This document shows, one piece after another, positions 1-13,400 of a DNA stretch of 64,000 nucleotides. Source of the stretch: Zingiber officinale (Eukaryota > Streptophyta > Magnoliopsida > Zingiberales > Zingiberaceae); the NCBI RefSeq assembly GCF_018446385.1, contig NW_024589854.1:124001-188000 (forward strand), given 5' to 3'. Position numbers and translations under genes: made by a program. The first letter of the stretch is position 1. Every line of letters starts with the position of its first letter. The notes under the pieces were generated by a model that was not told the DNA's origin, ran no database searches, and worked only from the letters and a program-made list of their open reading frames with translations.

Positions 1-290
1 GCACTTATGTATTGTTGTGGTAGAGCGTAGCTCCCACATATTCTGGATTGTTGTGGTAGAGCGTAGCTCCCATATATTTAGGGATTGTTCTGTGGTGGAG
101 CGTTGCTCCCACATATTGCGGATTGCTTGTAGTGGAGCATTGCTCCCATATTTATTGTAGATATATGTTACGAATTATTTGTAGTGGAGTGTTACTCCTA
201 CATATTGAGGATTTCTTATGGTAGAGCGTTACTCCCACATATGTGGTATTGTGTGTGATGGAGCGTTGCTCTCACACTGGAGGATCTATT
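1..290. repeat. Tandem array of about seven ~37-bp units
   Basis: About seven diverged units of roughly 36-50 bp follow each other. Each has the form ATTG(T)-TGTGGTAGAGCG-T(A/T)GCTCCCACATATT. The core GGAGCGTTGCTCC is a short inverted repeat, so each unit could fold into a small hairpin. The array lies just upstream of the recognisable reverse-transcriptase remnant of a Ty3/gypsy element, where the N-terminal half of RT would be expected. It is therefore either an insertion or an expansion inside the decayed element. Its left end is outside the window. Confidence 0.75.
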
Positions 291-299
291 CGTTGGTGA

Positions 300-2830
300 T
301 TATATATCGTTGGTGATCAGATCAATTTATTGTTGAGGATCTTATGGTTAAGAATGTCTGTGATACGGACATTATGTATTTTGGTTTTATCATTAGGGCT
401 TACAGAGCCTAGATGTTATCATGGACTCGATGATATGAGTATTCCTAGGATGTTTAGATTGGTTTCCATTATCTTTGTTGACGATGTGGTGATCTATTTC
501 GGATCCGAGGTGAGTCACGTGCACCACCTTTGCATAGATCTAGAGATGATTCGACGAGAATATCTATATGTGATTATCAGTAGTGCTGATTTGGATTGTC
601 TTTTGTGATGATGTTTGGGACACACGGTCACCAGTAGGAGTGTACCGTGGTTCCACAAGAGATAGAGGTTGTTACCGTTGGAATTAGTATAGGAGATCCG
701 CAGTCTTTTGTGACTCGCAGGATATTATAGACCTTTCGTCGAGGGTTTCTTCCGCATAGCTATGCTACTTTCACGCGTGACCATAAAAGGCGTGAAGTTT
801 ACTTGGACTGAGGATTGCAAGACCAGCTTCTAGGAGCTGAAGCGGAGACTAGTGTCGGCTTCGATTTTTGGATTTTATCTTCTGGGGAGGACGGATTTGT
901 CCTCTACACCGACGCATCTATTCAGGGTTTGAGCGCTGTTCTATTGCAGCACGATAGAGTAGACTCCTATGCTTCTCGTCGGTTGAAGGAACATGAGAAG
1001 AACTACCCTGTACATGATCTGGAGCAAGTCGCCATTATTTTTGCCATGAAGATTTGGCGACATTATTTATATGACGTTACAGTTGAGATTCTCACTGACC
1101 ATAAGAGTCTCAAATATCTGTTTTCGTAGAAGGAACTTAATCTCCGACAGAGGAGATGGATGGAGTTCCTGAAGGATTATGATTGTACCATTAGCTATCA
1201 CCCGAGGAGAGCTAATGTGGTTGCTGATGCACTTAGCAAGAAGTCCAGAGGGACTTTAGCTTGCCACCGAGTGGTGGTCACAGACTTGATTTAGGGATTC
1301 TCCGAATTGTGCCTTGAGGAGCGGGGACGGACAGAGCAGGGTATTCTGGTTACCATGGTTGCTCAGTCGTCGATCAGGACGAAGATCCGAGAGCCCTAGG
1401 CTATTGATCAGTATTTGCAGTTTATTTGCAGTCAGATAGCTTCCGGGCAGTAGACCGAGTTCACACGAGACGAGGAGGGTATTATATACTTCCGAGGCAG
1501 TTTATGCGTACCTCAGTCTCATCCGGTCTTACAGGAGCTACTTCAGGAGGCTCATCGCTTTCGAATTGGGGTTCACCCAGGCGGGACCCGCATGTATCAA
1601 GATTTGATGCGTTCCTATTGGTGGAGCGGAATGAAAAAAAGACATCGCAGATTTTTGTAGCTAGATATCTTGTTTATCAGCAGGTGAAGGCTGAGCACTC
1701 GAGACCTGCCAGATTTCTTCAGCAGGCTCCTATTCCTGAGTGGAAATGAAAACCCATTACTATGGACTTTGTGGTGGGTATGCCGAGGACACGACGAGGT
1801 CATGACGTGATTTAGGTAATCGTTGATCGATTAACCAGATCCGCGCACTCGTTAGTGATTCGGAAGACTGATTTCCTGGATCGATTGGTAGATCTGTTTT
1901 GCCGGGAGATCATCAGATCACGTGGTGCTCCGTTGACTATTATTTCGGATAGAGACCCCCGGTTCACGTCTCGTTTTTGACAGAGTCTGCAGTAGGCCTT
2001 GGGCACGCAGCTCTGTTTCAGTACAACTTTCCATCCTCAGACAGATGGATAGTCAAAGTGGACCATTCAGACTCTAGAGGACTTGCTGAGATCATGTGTA
2101 TTGGATTTTGGAGGCAGTTGGAAGGACCATCTGCCATTGGTAGAGTTCGCCTACAACAACATTACATTCGCCTGTCCAGATGGCACCGTTTGAGGCGTTG
2201 TATGGTAGACCTTGTCGGACACCCACCCTCTAGGATGAGGTTGGGGAGGCCCAGCTGTTGGGACCTCATAGAACTCAGCATGAAGCAGAGTTGATCCGTA
2301 CTATCAGACGGAGGATGTCTGAGGCGCAGGACCGCCAGAAGAGTTATGCGGATCGGAGACGTAGACCCCTGTAGTTCTCTACAGACGACCATGTATTTAT
2401 GCGTGTCTCACCCACGAAAGGGGTGAAGAGATTTGACCGCAGAGGTAAGCTAGCTCTGCGATGCATTGGCCTTTTCCAGATCTTGGAGAGGATTGAAGCG
2501 GTAGCTTATCGTCTGACACTACCATCGTTCCTGTCAGGTGTTCACGACGTATTCCATGTGTCTATGCTGAGGAGGTATATATCCGACTCGACAGATTTGT
2601 TGACAGATATCTCAGTTCCTATTCAGTCTGACGTTACCTATGAGGAGGTTCCGGTACGGATTCTAAATCGGGAGGAGCGTCAGTTGCGGAACAAGACTAC
2701 CCGACTGGTTAAAGTCGGATGACAGTATCATTTAGACGAGGAGGTTACTTGGGAGCTCGAGGATACTATCCGAGCTCGATACCCCATTTTTCATTTGAGA
2801 TATGTGATTTTATTTACCGTTCAGCATTTA
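300..2830 (+). pseudogene. Decayed Ty3/gypsy pol polyprotein (RT, RNase H, integrase, chromodomain-like end)
   Basis: This is the 3' part of a gypsy-type pol gene, broken by many stops and frameshifts. In order it shows an RT remnant with the catalytic stretch FVDDVVIYF at about 470-510. RNase H follows at about 890-1250 ([18 protein letters not shown], then [15 protein letters not shown] past an in-frame stop). The integrase zinc-binding and core remnants are at about 1480-2060 (HPGGTRMYQDL, DPRFTSRF, FHPQTDG). The C-terminal part at about 2460-2790 (VHDVFHVSMLRRY, EVTWELED) is typical of chromoviruses such as the Tekay/Del group. The order RT-RNaseH-IN shows Ty3/gypsy rather than copia. It is followed by a polypurine tract and a long LTR. 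Gag and protease lie outside the window. It cannot encode a working polyprotein. Confidence 0.9.
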
Positions 2831-2896
2831 TACTCGTTACATGTTGTTAGTATTTGCTGATGGTAGATAACGAAATTTGGGGACCAAATTTTTATT

Positions 2897-2908
2897 AGTG
2901 GAGAAGAA
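2897..2908 (+). other. Polypurine tract of the Ty3/gypsy element
   Basis: The purine-rich stretch AGTGGAGAAGAA lies directly before the TG that opens the LTR. This is the expected plus-strand priming site of an LTR retrotransposon. Confidence 0.65.
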
Positions 2909-5900
2909 TGTAAAATACCAAAAATAGGTGAATATTAATAAGGGAATTTTTCGAAATTTTTGGAAATTTTCCGGGAATTTTTCGGAGCTCGTACGGACGA
3001 GTTAATGGGGATAAAAACGGGGTCCGGGAAAGCCTGTTTAAGCCACCCCATTTAACGAGGAAAAGTTTTATTTTCTTTTACTTTTCCTTTTTGTTTTGTT
3101 TTTCTTATTTTTCTTTCCCTCGCCGAACCCCTCACCCGACCCGACGGTTTCCCTTTCTTCCCCGATTCTTCACTGTGCCGTTCCTTCTCCACACCGGCGA
3201 CGCTGACTTCACCGCCCTAGCGCCGGCCACTGCCTCCTCTTCTCCGAGCCTGATCTCTGCCCACCGACGCCGAGTCGTGCCCTAGTTTCCATTGCCGCCA
3301 CCACCACAAGGAATAGCGGCGACGCCCCCACAACCGACGTTGCCGAGAATCCTCTCTGCCTTAGCGTCGACGCCCCATTTCCGAAGCCACAGCGTCGCGG
3401 CTGGTCGCTAGCCACCCGAGCGCTCGTCGCCGGCTAACTCCTTGTGCCTTAGATTTTTGGGTTCACAGTCACCTGATCGTGCCAACGCCGACGCACAGAA
3501 CTTCGTCGCTGTGCCCTAGCACCGGCAGCCGACTTCACCGTGCCCTAGCACTGTCGACGGATTCTTGATCACCTCTGACCAGTGGAGAGGAAGAAGGTTA
3601 CAAGTTGGTGAGGAAGTGGTGATCTGTGGTGTTTTTGGGATCCGATAGTCCATTTCTGCCACCCGGGTCCAGCATCCACGAACTTTGTAGTGGATCAGTG
3701 ATCTTCTCCTCTGATTTTCTTCCCTGTTGTGTTGCTTTGCTGTGTATGTTCTTCCTCCTGGTTGTGGATCAAGGGTACGAGATTTGGAGAGGAAGAGTCA
3801 AGAAGTCTTTGCTGAGAGGTTGCTATTCTTATCCAGCGACACCTGGTTCCCAACAGTAACCCTCCCATCCAACACAGCTGTGATTTGAGGTAAGGATTAG
3901 ATGTATTTGAATATTGGTTGTAGATCATGTTCTGAATTGGAGGATTTGGTTAGATGATCATGTGAATTTTGGTAAGGAACATGATTATGATACATATTGA
4001 TTTAGGTAGGAATTGATACATACATAATTGCTTATGTGTTGGAATTGGTGATATGTGGTGAATTGTGAAGGGAATGTGGATCTATTGGATTGATTCACCA
4101 TGATTTATTCCTAATAGGTTTAGGATTTGTTCATTTTGATTTAATGATATAATTAATTGTAAAATGTGATTACAGGAGGTTGATTCGAGACGAGTATCTC
4201 GACGTCAAATTTGGATCGAATTGGACCTTACCGATTGGAGGCGGGTACCTCTTGACTTATCATTTATGATATTGTCTTTGGATATGCATAGTACTTTATA
4301 ACTACAAGCAATGAACATGTTTGTCTTTGGTATGTCACTGTTTGATATCCATAGCATGTTAGGTATGTCGCCTGTGATGTATTCGTGCTTATATCACATG
4401 ATTTGTTGCCATGAGTATCTTATTGCCATGAGTACTTTATTACCTTATGTATCTTAGTTTCTAGAGTAAGTGACATACCATGTTTTACTGAGATTAGGAC
4501 TAGGTTCTGGATTTTTTGTTTTAGTCATGTGTATCTAGATTATCTGATACTTAGGTTTTTATGCCATGACTGGCTTGTGTACCTCTGTTTGTTTGTCATA
4601 TATGGTTCGTGTACCTAGACCTTGTTCTTTGATCTGTGCATATTGTTGGTACATAGGTTGTGGAAGGGGGATATGTTTAGGATCTAGGTTGTTATACCAG
4701 AGAGGACCTGTATATCCTGGATCCGTGGATTTGACCTACTAATACTGTGGTACCCATATTATATATATATGGATTTTTCTATGCTGATCAGGATATACCA
4801 TACTTGTTATGTTCGGGACATATGTTTTGATATTCTATCTGACCTGTGTACTCTAGATTTTGGTATGTGACCATCGCTTTTACAGTACCCATTTTTGTAT
4901 ATACGGATATGGTTATGTTGATCAGTTTTTGCTATGCATAGTGACATGCATCATGATTGCATGCTGTACGATTGTCGGCTCCACTATGGTTGAGCCCATC
5001 GCCAGTTACATGTATTGCACACACCCCCACTCATGGTTTAGTGGTATATCAGGCAGGTGTGTGGCGGTTCTGCTGTTTGGCCCCATTGGTCATATGCCGG
5101 CAGTCAGTTCCGCTCTGTTTGGCTCCGTTGGCATTTAGTGTAGCAGCGTGGTAGCCGGCAGATGGTGGACTCTGTTTGGCTCCGTTGGTCGGGTGACTCA
5201 GCGTGCCTCCCCGTCATCGTGTACCGAGAGATGAGAGCATTGAGCTCCCCCATTTATGATTTGGGGTCACAGGACAGGAGTACTCCGACAGCATCCCGTC
5301 CACTCGGTCACTCATCAAGAGCAGTGACGACAGAGTGCACGGTTGTCACAGCCCTACCCACTCGGTCTCGCCATTTGTGTGTGAGAGGACTGACTGGCGT
5401 CAGGGGTGACCAGGACGCATCATTAGCATCATATGCATTGATTGCCTTTATTTGTTTGTGTTTGCTGCACTTATATGCTGCATTTTGGTGGATGCATTTG
5501 TTTGACATGCATACAGGAGACATACTGCGTATCGGTTTGATGACCCTTTAGATCAGGATAGGAGTTCCTGGTGAGTACAGCTTCCTCAGTAATTTTTTTC
5601 AGTTTTGCATCTTTCCTATATATATGATTAGGAAGCTGTATTCCATGTTTATTGTTGTTAGATATATCTTACTAGACATGTCTATTGGTATTCGCTGAGT
5701 TGTTGAACTCACCCCCATGGACACTATTTTTTTTCAGGTACCAGGTTATTTATGGTATCGCTTGGAGCATCCTGTTTGCTGGTCCCCGCGTCACATTAGA
5801 AGACATATCGCTGCCTTTCTGTTGTTTTATCTTGGTATATGAAATTTCTGTATTTCGATTTGTGTTCTGATTTTGTTTCCGGGTGTTATGTTGTTGGTTG

Positions 5901-6197
5901 TGTAAGCCTAGCCGGCTAGCAGTTTTGTGTTTGGTTGTATTTGGTTTCTGTCAGTTTTTTTGTTGTGTTTTGGTTTTGGTACAGCCGAGTGGGCTGCTTT
6001 ACTTTTAACTGCGTGGTTGTGTCAGCTAGAGGCTGAATTTGATATTAACTGCGTGGTGTTTGTTTTCTTTTATTGTTATGATTCCAGCCGCATGTGGCTG
6101 AGGTATATTATGTCTGTAGAAATGCTTCAGATTGTCACCAGTACAGGGGAGGTGCTGCCGAAATTTCTTCGGACAGGGACTCCTCTGGGGCGTGACA
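2909..6197 (+). mobile_element. Long 3' LTR of the Ty3/gypsy element (about 3.3 kb)
   Basis: The sequence starts TGTAAAATACC after the polypurine tract and ends GGGGCGTGACA, so it has TG...CA ends. A length of 3,289 bp fits Tekay/Del chromoviruses, which have unusually long LTRs. The part at about 3090-3500 is C/T-rich and GC-rich and gives several overlapping open frames without homology that I recognise. 4000-5000 is AT-rich with short repeated motifs such as CCATGAGTA(C/T). The 5' LTR is outside the window, so the target duplication and LTR divergence cannot be read. No gene is supported here. Confidence 0.75.
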
Positions 6198-7229
6198 AAT
6201 TATCCATAAATTTATAAGAGTATCTTGGTACATAAATGCACACACTAACAATTCACCCTCTCTCTCATCTCTTTCGATCCAACAAAATGGAGGCGGGCCG
6301 GTGAAGTAAAAGTAGACTTTTAGGTTATTTTTGTAGGTAGAAACTAGGATTTCCAATTTTACCGATGAACCATGTACGAGACGGTGTCAGGATTTTTTTT
6401 AATGGAGCAATGCATGAATAAGTGAGATGCCTCATACTTTCGTTTAAACAACACCCTATTTTGGATGATGACAGAGGTCAGATCCTCTGGTCCAGAAATT
6501 TTTGGATCAGAAGAGACTCTATTCATTCATTGGGTGGGTGTATTGGACTCTACCTGTTAAACAGATGGAGTCCAACCTATCTAACCAATGAATGAATAAG
6601 GAATCAGGACTGGTCTAAGGATCCGGGACTAGAGAATCCCTGCCCGATGATGACATGACTACATAATGTTGTTAATTTTTAGGAAAGATAAAATAAAAAA
6701 TGAACACGCGTGAGTCTACACGATTTGGACATCCCAAATCACTCATGCTATTTGGAAAAAACACATAACCACCCACAGAGTTTGGTTAATTATGGAAATC
6801 TAAATATTATGAAAGATTTAATAAAAATCTACTAATAGATTTAACCCACCGCCACCCCACCCCCAAATAAAATAAAATTAATCATCCATATTCCTTGCAA
6901 ATACTCCAAAGGTATCCAAAATCTTACCTCAACCAGCAGAGACACTCTCAACCACATTGAATGCTCAATTCAATTCCGCATTTGTCTACTATAAAATCTT
7001 AATCCTCGTCCTAAAATTAAATTTAGGGTTACCTTCCTTTCGGCTTGTTGTATACCCCAGTCTCTTCATTCTTCCATTCATCTCTCCTCTTGGTTCTTTT
7101 TGCAAAGAAGACCCAAAAATTAATCGCAGTTCTAACTTCCAAGTCCACCTTCTTGAAAACGCCCCCCTACCACAAAAATATTTCACTAAACGCCCCTCTC
7201 TCCTCTCCGGCCAGCGGATTCCGGCGCCC
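6198..7229. other. Intergenic spacer upstream of the TSL gene
   Basis: Between the gypsy LTR and the TSL leader I see AT-rich sequence with one MITE (6474-6645) and no coding exon. Short open frames at 6957-7235 and 7045-7371 have no recognisable domain. Confidence 0.6.
6474..6645. mobile_element. Mutator-like MITE with 10-bp target duplication
   Basis: A 172-bp element is flanked by the direct repeat GATGATGACA at 6464-6473 and 6646-6655. Its ends are imperfect inverted repeats: left GAGGTCAGATCCTCTGGTCC, right end read on the - strand GGGCAGGGATTCTCTAGTCC. The centre is palindromic: ATTCATTCATTGG pairs with CCAATGAATGAAT, and TTGGACTC pairs with GAGTCCAA. A 9-10-bp duplication and a foldback structure fit a non-autonomous Mutator-type MITE. 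It sits about 0.8 kb upstream of the TSL start codon. Confidence 0.65.
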
Positions 7230-7485
7230 CACTAGAGTAGAGCGCATCATACGTTCCTTTGCTAGGGTTTCCCCTTCTATCTTATCGCTAAAGATTTTTT
7301 TTTCCTTTTTTTTTTTTTCTGGCTTGAGCTTTCTGAAGGCAGCTATTGCAGTCGCAGAGCCGCCGTTCTGATTATGAAATGAGGGTGATCCGGACTAGGG
7401 TTTGTGGATAGGAATGTTTTTTTCTTGATTTCTTCCTCTCTTTGTTATTGCCGCTGTTATTTTGGTTCTCGAGAATCGATCGGCC
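7230..7485 (+). promoter_or_regulatory. Probable core promoter/5' leader of TSL with two telo-box motifs
   Basis: TAGGGTTT occurs at about 7263-7270 and again at about 7396-7403, in a T-rich stretch just before the TSL ATG. This motif (telo box, AAACCCTA on the other strand) is common near transcription starts of plant genes active in dividing cells, which suits a chromatin/cell-cycle kinase. The start site is not determined. I see no convincing TATA box at the right distance. Confidence 0.4.
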
Positions 7486-10400
7486 ATGTCGGATGACATA
7501 GTCATGCAACTGTCTTCAAATTCTAATCCTTCTGATCCGTCCCTGCCGACGAAGCTAGCCAAGCTGGAGGCCCGCATGGCCGGGAAGAGTTCTTCTTCGC
7601 TCACAATTCAGTCAGCGTGGCAGTCTACTACTCCTCCGATAAGGTTCCCGGAGCAAGAGGAGTTGCTCGACTCCTCATCCTCTGATGACGATGTCAGTCC
7701 TAGCTTACACATTTTACTTACTAGGAAATAGATTTGCTCTTTTCTCCGTGTTCAAACCCGCAATCTCTCTGTGGGTGGATGGTTGTGTTTTTTTGGTTCT
7801 TTATATCGACATTACTTATATATTATGTTTCCTTGTTATTTGGAACTTCAATTTTCTTATTGTGCAAGGAATAAATTTGTTTGCTTGTAGAATGATAGTT
7901 AGATGCACCTACACTGTTTTTCTTTATTATTACCTATAAATTCATTGCAGAACTTTAACATTACAAGTTTTCGGATTTAAGTTGTATATTGTTCAGAAGT
8001 GTCGTTGCTATTATATGGACAACGTAGTGCAAAGTTTTGATCTTTTGTAACTCTTGTTTGTTCATACTTTGTTAGCATTCTTTGCTAACCATTATATAGA
8101 TTGTGTTCATGATGTATGCCAGCTATCCAATCTGAACATGATCAATTGTTACTCTTTAGTTAGATTATCCTTTATTTTGGATAAGATTTATTGCATTTAT
8201 TCCATCCTAGAATTTGGGTAGTGCTGTTTTATGACTTATGTTCCATTTTTATAGATGTTTTGTGGTGAGAGAAATTTTTTGTACAGACATTTTGTTTAAC
8301 AGAATATCCTTCTACCATGGTGGAAGTATACTGATGGTGATATGATGATTGACAATTTGTTAGTTTCATTTATCTTATCATTGTTCTCCTGAATATTCTA
8401 TCTTTTGAACCACAACTTGAATAACTACATTTCAGAACGGTGAAGAGTTCTTGATACAACACAACACTCAGAAACGCCAGAGGCTCGAAGATAGTGACCA
8501 TGATGTGGATTTGGAGCAATCCAAGGTAGGTATCTCTTCTAATAGCAGGTTAATTCATAAATGCGGATTTCTTTAAGTTACCCCCGGATTACTTGCTTTT
8601 CAGCATGAATATGGCAAGTTAGTAGAGCAGCCTGAGCTAGTGCTCTAATGAAGAGTTGTTTTGGAGCATCAAAATCCACTACTCAATTCATTTGCTTGAT
8701 TTGTGTAATGCTTACTTATTGAGATCATGATAATTAACACCCTAGTGTATAATGTGCTTCCCCTGCTAATTGAAGCTAATTGAGATCACTCTTTCTTTGA
8801 ACTTTAACAGCCACAATTTACCGTGCATATGATAAAGTTCTGTGTATTACTATTAATAAAATGATCTTGATAAAAGTGAATATTCCAAGATAGCTCAGAT
8901 GTAATTCTTATTGTTGGATTATCATTTCTTTGTTACATAGGAAAAAACAAATGGAAGGATGGTTGCCTTGGAGAATTTTGAGATTAGACGATATTTGGAT
9001 GAGCCAAATAAGAGAAAGAAGGGTCGTGGAAGAGGGCGCCCATCAGCTGGTAGGGGTCGTGGCTCAAAGACATCAGAGCAAACATGCTCGCTACTCACTT
9101 CCACAGAAATCTCCTCTAATGGCCATCACGAGGATCCCTTAAACAAGGTATTCTAAATTTCTTTACTTTTCTGCATTATGAAAATTTGTAGGTGCACTCC
9201 TTTTTTAGCCATAAAAATATATAATAAAAGTAACTTAGAATATGTTGATACTACTATAGGACCCAGAGAAACAGATATGTGATTGTGGCTATTGTTTAAG
9301 TATTTCTGAATTAAGTGTATCTATTACCTTTGTACTTGCAATCACTCAGAAAAGAGCCGTAAGACTACAAGAATGGTAAGAAAGTTATTTAAGAAAAAAT
9401 TACACTTATTTTACCTGTTTATTGGACCATTTTCCTTGTGTCTAATAGTTCAAGAGCATCAGTTTACCTACTGGGTCATCCATAAGACTACAAGAATGAC
9501 AAACCCGGGATGTTGGACTGTTTGGCTGCCCATTGCGAGCACTTCCGGATTTACCTTGTCATCCCACGATTAGTGGATAACTGGTGCTAACTTAAAAAAA
9601 AAGGTTCAGGAACATCACTTCACCTACTAAGATTTTTGCATCAACACACAGGTGCTTCTGATACCCACTTGATGTTTGTAGACCTTTTCACAAATTTAGA
9701 TATTGATTCATCAGTCTCTTCACAAATGGAAATGATGCAAATTTGCCTTTGCTTTTGAATACAATATCCAAATAACTAATCTGACCTCATCTCCTCACAT
9801 TTTTTGGTTATTCTGCAATTCCTACATTTCACCAATCTCCATTTTAATCTTTAGCCTGGCCTCCTATGTTTCAAGTTAGTCATGCTTCTTCGCGATTCTT
9901 ATACCTTTCTTCTAGTGTCTCTCAGCAAAAGAGCTTGTTTAATCCATGGTTGGCAATGAAGGAAAAGGAGGTCATGATAGGTAATCTGAATGGTTAGTGA
10001 CTATTGGGTAGTGATACTTGGATGGCACAATAATTAGTTTGGAAAATTCTATCTTGTCATCTACTTATAGTTATTCTTTCCAAGTTTGATTTGCTTTGTT
10101 GACTAAAACTGTGTAAACCTAATTGGGTTGTTCTACTATATTTTTATATGGTTAATGATTTTTTTTTTTTTTTTGCATGATTTTGTTTCATAGGAAACTG
10201 AAATATGTGCAGCAGTTTGAAATTTGTTCTTCTCTTGTTCGTCTCTTCTATTTGATCTTGACAAATTGGACTCTAGGAGTGTGATGATTAAGGGTTTGGT
10301 CTACCCTGGCCACTTGACTATAACTAGTGACATTGGCTAGGAAGCAAATTATTTAACCAGGTCAATTCTGCTATTTGTCTTTACTATACCTAGCCAAATT

Positions 10401-13400
10401 ATTATATTTCAACAAAGTTAAGATCTAAGGTCTTGTTGAAACTAAGAAAAAAAAGGAGAAAATAAGAAATATCAAGGTATTCAAATTGGGACAGTCCAAG
10501 TAATCTAACCATTTTGTTGCAATTTTCTTTCAATTACTTGCATTGAGTGAGTTTTTTCTGTAATTATTTATTGACTAATTTATTACATATGTTCAAGCCG
10601 ACTCATATACTTGGGATAGGGTGGCTTGTCTTTATTGTTGGAGCAAAATGTGATAACGCTTACCCCAGGTGGTCCATTATCGCCGCCCCCTTGCTAGATG
10701 TAAATCACGGGGGGCATTTTCCCCTAACACAATGGCCCTTTGTATTTGGGGAGGCCTTGTCTTTATTGTTGTTACTACTTCAAACACTACAATGATAATC
10801 ACTGTGCTTTTTTTTGTTTTTGCTTTTTGTTAAATTAGATCTTTAGCCTAAATATGGAATGATGAAAAATGTACTAGTATTTAAGGTTGATTTAGATGAA
10901 GAATGAATTTTCTCCCTATATTATCTGCATGCTAGACTTATTGTAAAAAGATGTCCATACAGATAACTAGATTTCAGGATGATGTTTCACTCCTTCATTT
11001 CCCCTTTCCCTCTCTTTGTCCTTTCAATTTTATAACAATTAAAATTTTGGAACATTAAGGAGGAAATATCAGTGCTACGTGGCCAAAATGCTAGCTTGGA
11101 GGAAGAGTTAAATAAGTCACGCCATGAAACATTTGAGTCTCAACATCTTGCCCACAAATTTGAAAAGGTACAAATTATTTGATTGTTTTCATCATTGACT
11201 CATAATACTGACCATCTTACAAAGATAACATTTTCATAGTTCTATTACATGTTTCTGTAAACAGGAACTGAAAGAACTCAAAGAACATAACCAACAAATG
11301 AAGATAAAGGTTTTGTTCTTCTGAACCTGTGTAATCTTCATATTGTTCCTTGTATGGAGATAATATTTTTGTGTTTAATCAGTTGTTTGGTACTGATCTA
11401 ACATAATAAAGTTGGTGCTTGAGGTATATGTAAAAAATTTCTCCAATCACATATCAAGTTCTTACTAGAAGGTTGGTGCTCTTTTTGTGGGAGAGGAAGA
11501 CTGGCTATGTTTGTTGATATGACAAAGTGAAGGATGAGGCTACTAAGATTTTGTCTTAACCTACAATGAGAACCTCTCTGATATAAGAGGGAGTTGGTTC
11601 ATGTATTTTTACAATAATCAAGTAAAATTAGACAAAAGCCCCAAATATAAAACCATAAACAATTGTTACAAGTTTTTTTTGTTCTTTGCATAACTTGGAT
11701 TTGCATGTTTCACTGAATTCTCATTACAAGATTATCTCCCCCATCATTGAGCCTTCTGACAAGATTTTTATTTTAGCAATACCTTTACTTCTAGATTCAT
11801 ATTTTTTTTCTCTCTCTTGGAGAAATTGGTTTGTCTATGTTTCTTTCCCTTTTAAAATTAAATCTGTAGCTTAACTTGGCATTTTAGCCACATTCCACTT
11901 TGTCATTAGAAATTATTGGCTTATGAGTTCCTTCAGTTGTTGTCAATGTTTTGATCTGCTATCAATAGTGACTCTTGATACTTAATTTGGAATTCCAGCT
12001 TGAATAAGGCAGCTACATCTTCCAAACTATTTGACATTGAGATCAACAAGTTTTTTAACCATTGGAGAATGGAGATTCAATAAATATATCACTTGAGAAA
12101 ACCTTATAATTGTCCTGCAATAAAAGAATTCCAAAAGTTGTGATCGGACATTAATAAGTCTTTTTGGTATAGATAAATGATTCACAAATTAATCAAGCTT
12201 TCCATATTAAATGAAAAGCACTGGTAATACTTGTGAACGTTCATCCCCAACTAACTAAATTTCATTCAACAAATATTATTTTAGATTTCTGGATTGCATG
12301 ATAGTAATAAGAATTGGTTTATTTGGCAACAACAAATATTAGTAATAATATGAATTTGGAGGAAACTGATTTATTTAAAAAAGTTACTAAGAGTATTATT
12401 ATATAAAAATTAAGACCTTGAGCTCAAGGATGAGACCACAATCTAAATTCTACCATCAGCCTTCTTGGCAAGGCCATCAATATGACCATTAGTTTCCTCA
12501 CTTTGAACTGGTGAAGGATTCCAAAAACAATTCCTCTAGCAATTCTTTTCAGTTTGTGGTGCCAGATGGCTCCATGTACAAATTGTTGTTTGGTCACGAA
12601 CAAAGGAGTTCCATTTTTGGCGTCAGACATTGCTTTAATCTTTTAACTTTCGGTTCTATTTGCAACCAATGCATAGTTGTTCTTGAACGCCACCCTCATT
12701 CCCTGATCCAGTAATCTCTTACTTCCTTTGGTGTTTCCCTCATTGCTATTGACTGTTCAAGCAGACTATGGGATTGAATCAGTTTGGTTACCTTATATGG
12801 GTCTTCCTTTGTCAAAGCCTCATCCTCGCTTATGACAAAGGTTTGCCATTAGAAATATATAATCAAAGACAATTTTTTTTACTCATCATAAATGTATGCT
12901 TCCAGAATCAGTGGTCTTTTAAAGTCAACAACAATCAATTAACATTAATACATCCCCTGTTGCTAAATAGTCAGTTCCATTTGCATACATATATTGTGGC
13001 ACATTGCACTATATATCCCAGCCATAACATCTGGCTTGATAGTTCTTTCTATAGAAATTGATATATCTGTATAGAATTACAAAAGTATCAAAGTTTATGA
13101 GTTGAGTGTTTTTGCACTTACCTTGTGGCCATATAGTTCCTATCATGGTTTAAAGTGTCGTGCCGAAACAGTCGAAACAGGCGAAACGTCTCGTTCCGCT
13201 TGGCGATCGGCACCGGCACGACCCCGGCACCAGACCCACGACAGGTGCAACGTGTTGCGCGACCCCGTGGTCACAGCGGAGGGGTCGCTCGACCTGCAAC
13301 AGTAGCAGAGGGAACGCATAACTCTTCCGTTGCCGCCGCGGAGGCATCGTGACCCTGTGGTCACTACAGAGGGGTCGCACAGCCAACGTGGTCGCGCCGA

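Noticed and set aside
1-290. CRISPR-like look of regularly spaced repeats
   Set aside because: Units follow without unique spacers, copies are diverged and the context is a plant retrotransposon.
3091-3415. Open frames in the C/T-rich part of the gypsy LTR
   Set aside because: They lie within a well-bounded LTR, overlap on both strands and show no domain.
5162-5551. 129-codon open frame
   Set aside because: Inside the 3.3-kb LTR; no recognisable domain.
12424-12714. Overlapping open frames in TSL intron 5
   Set aside because: No domain, on both strands, inside an intron whose flanking exons join in frame without them.
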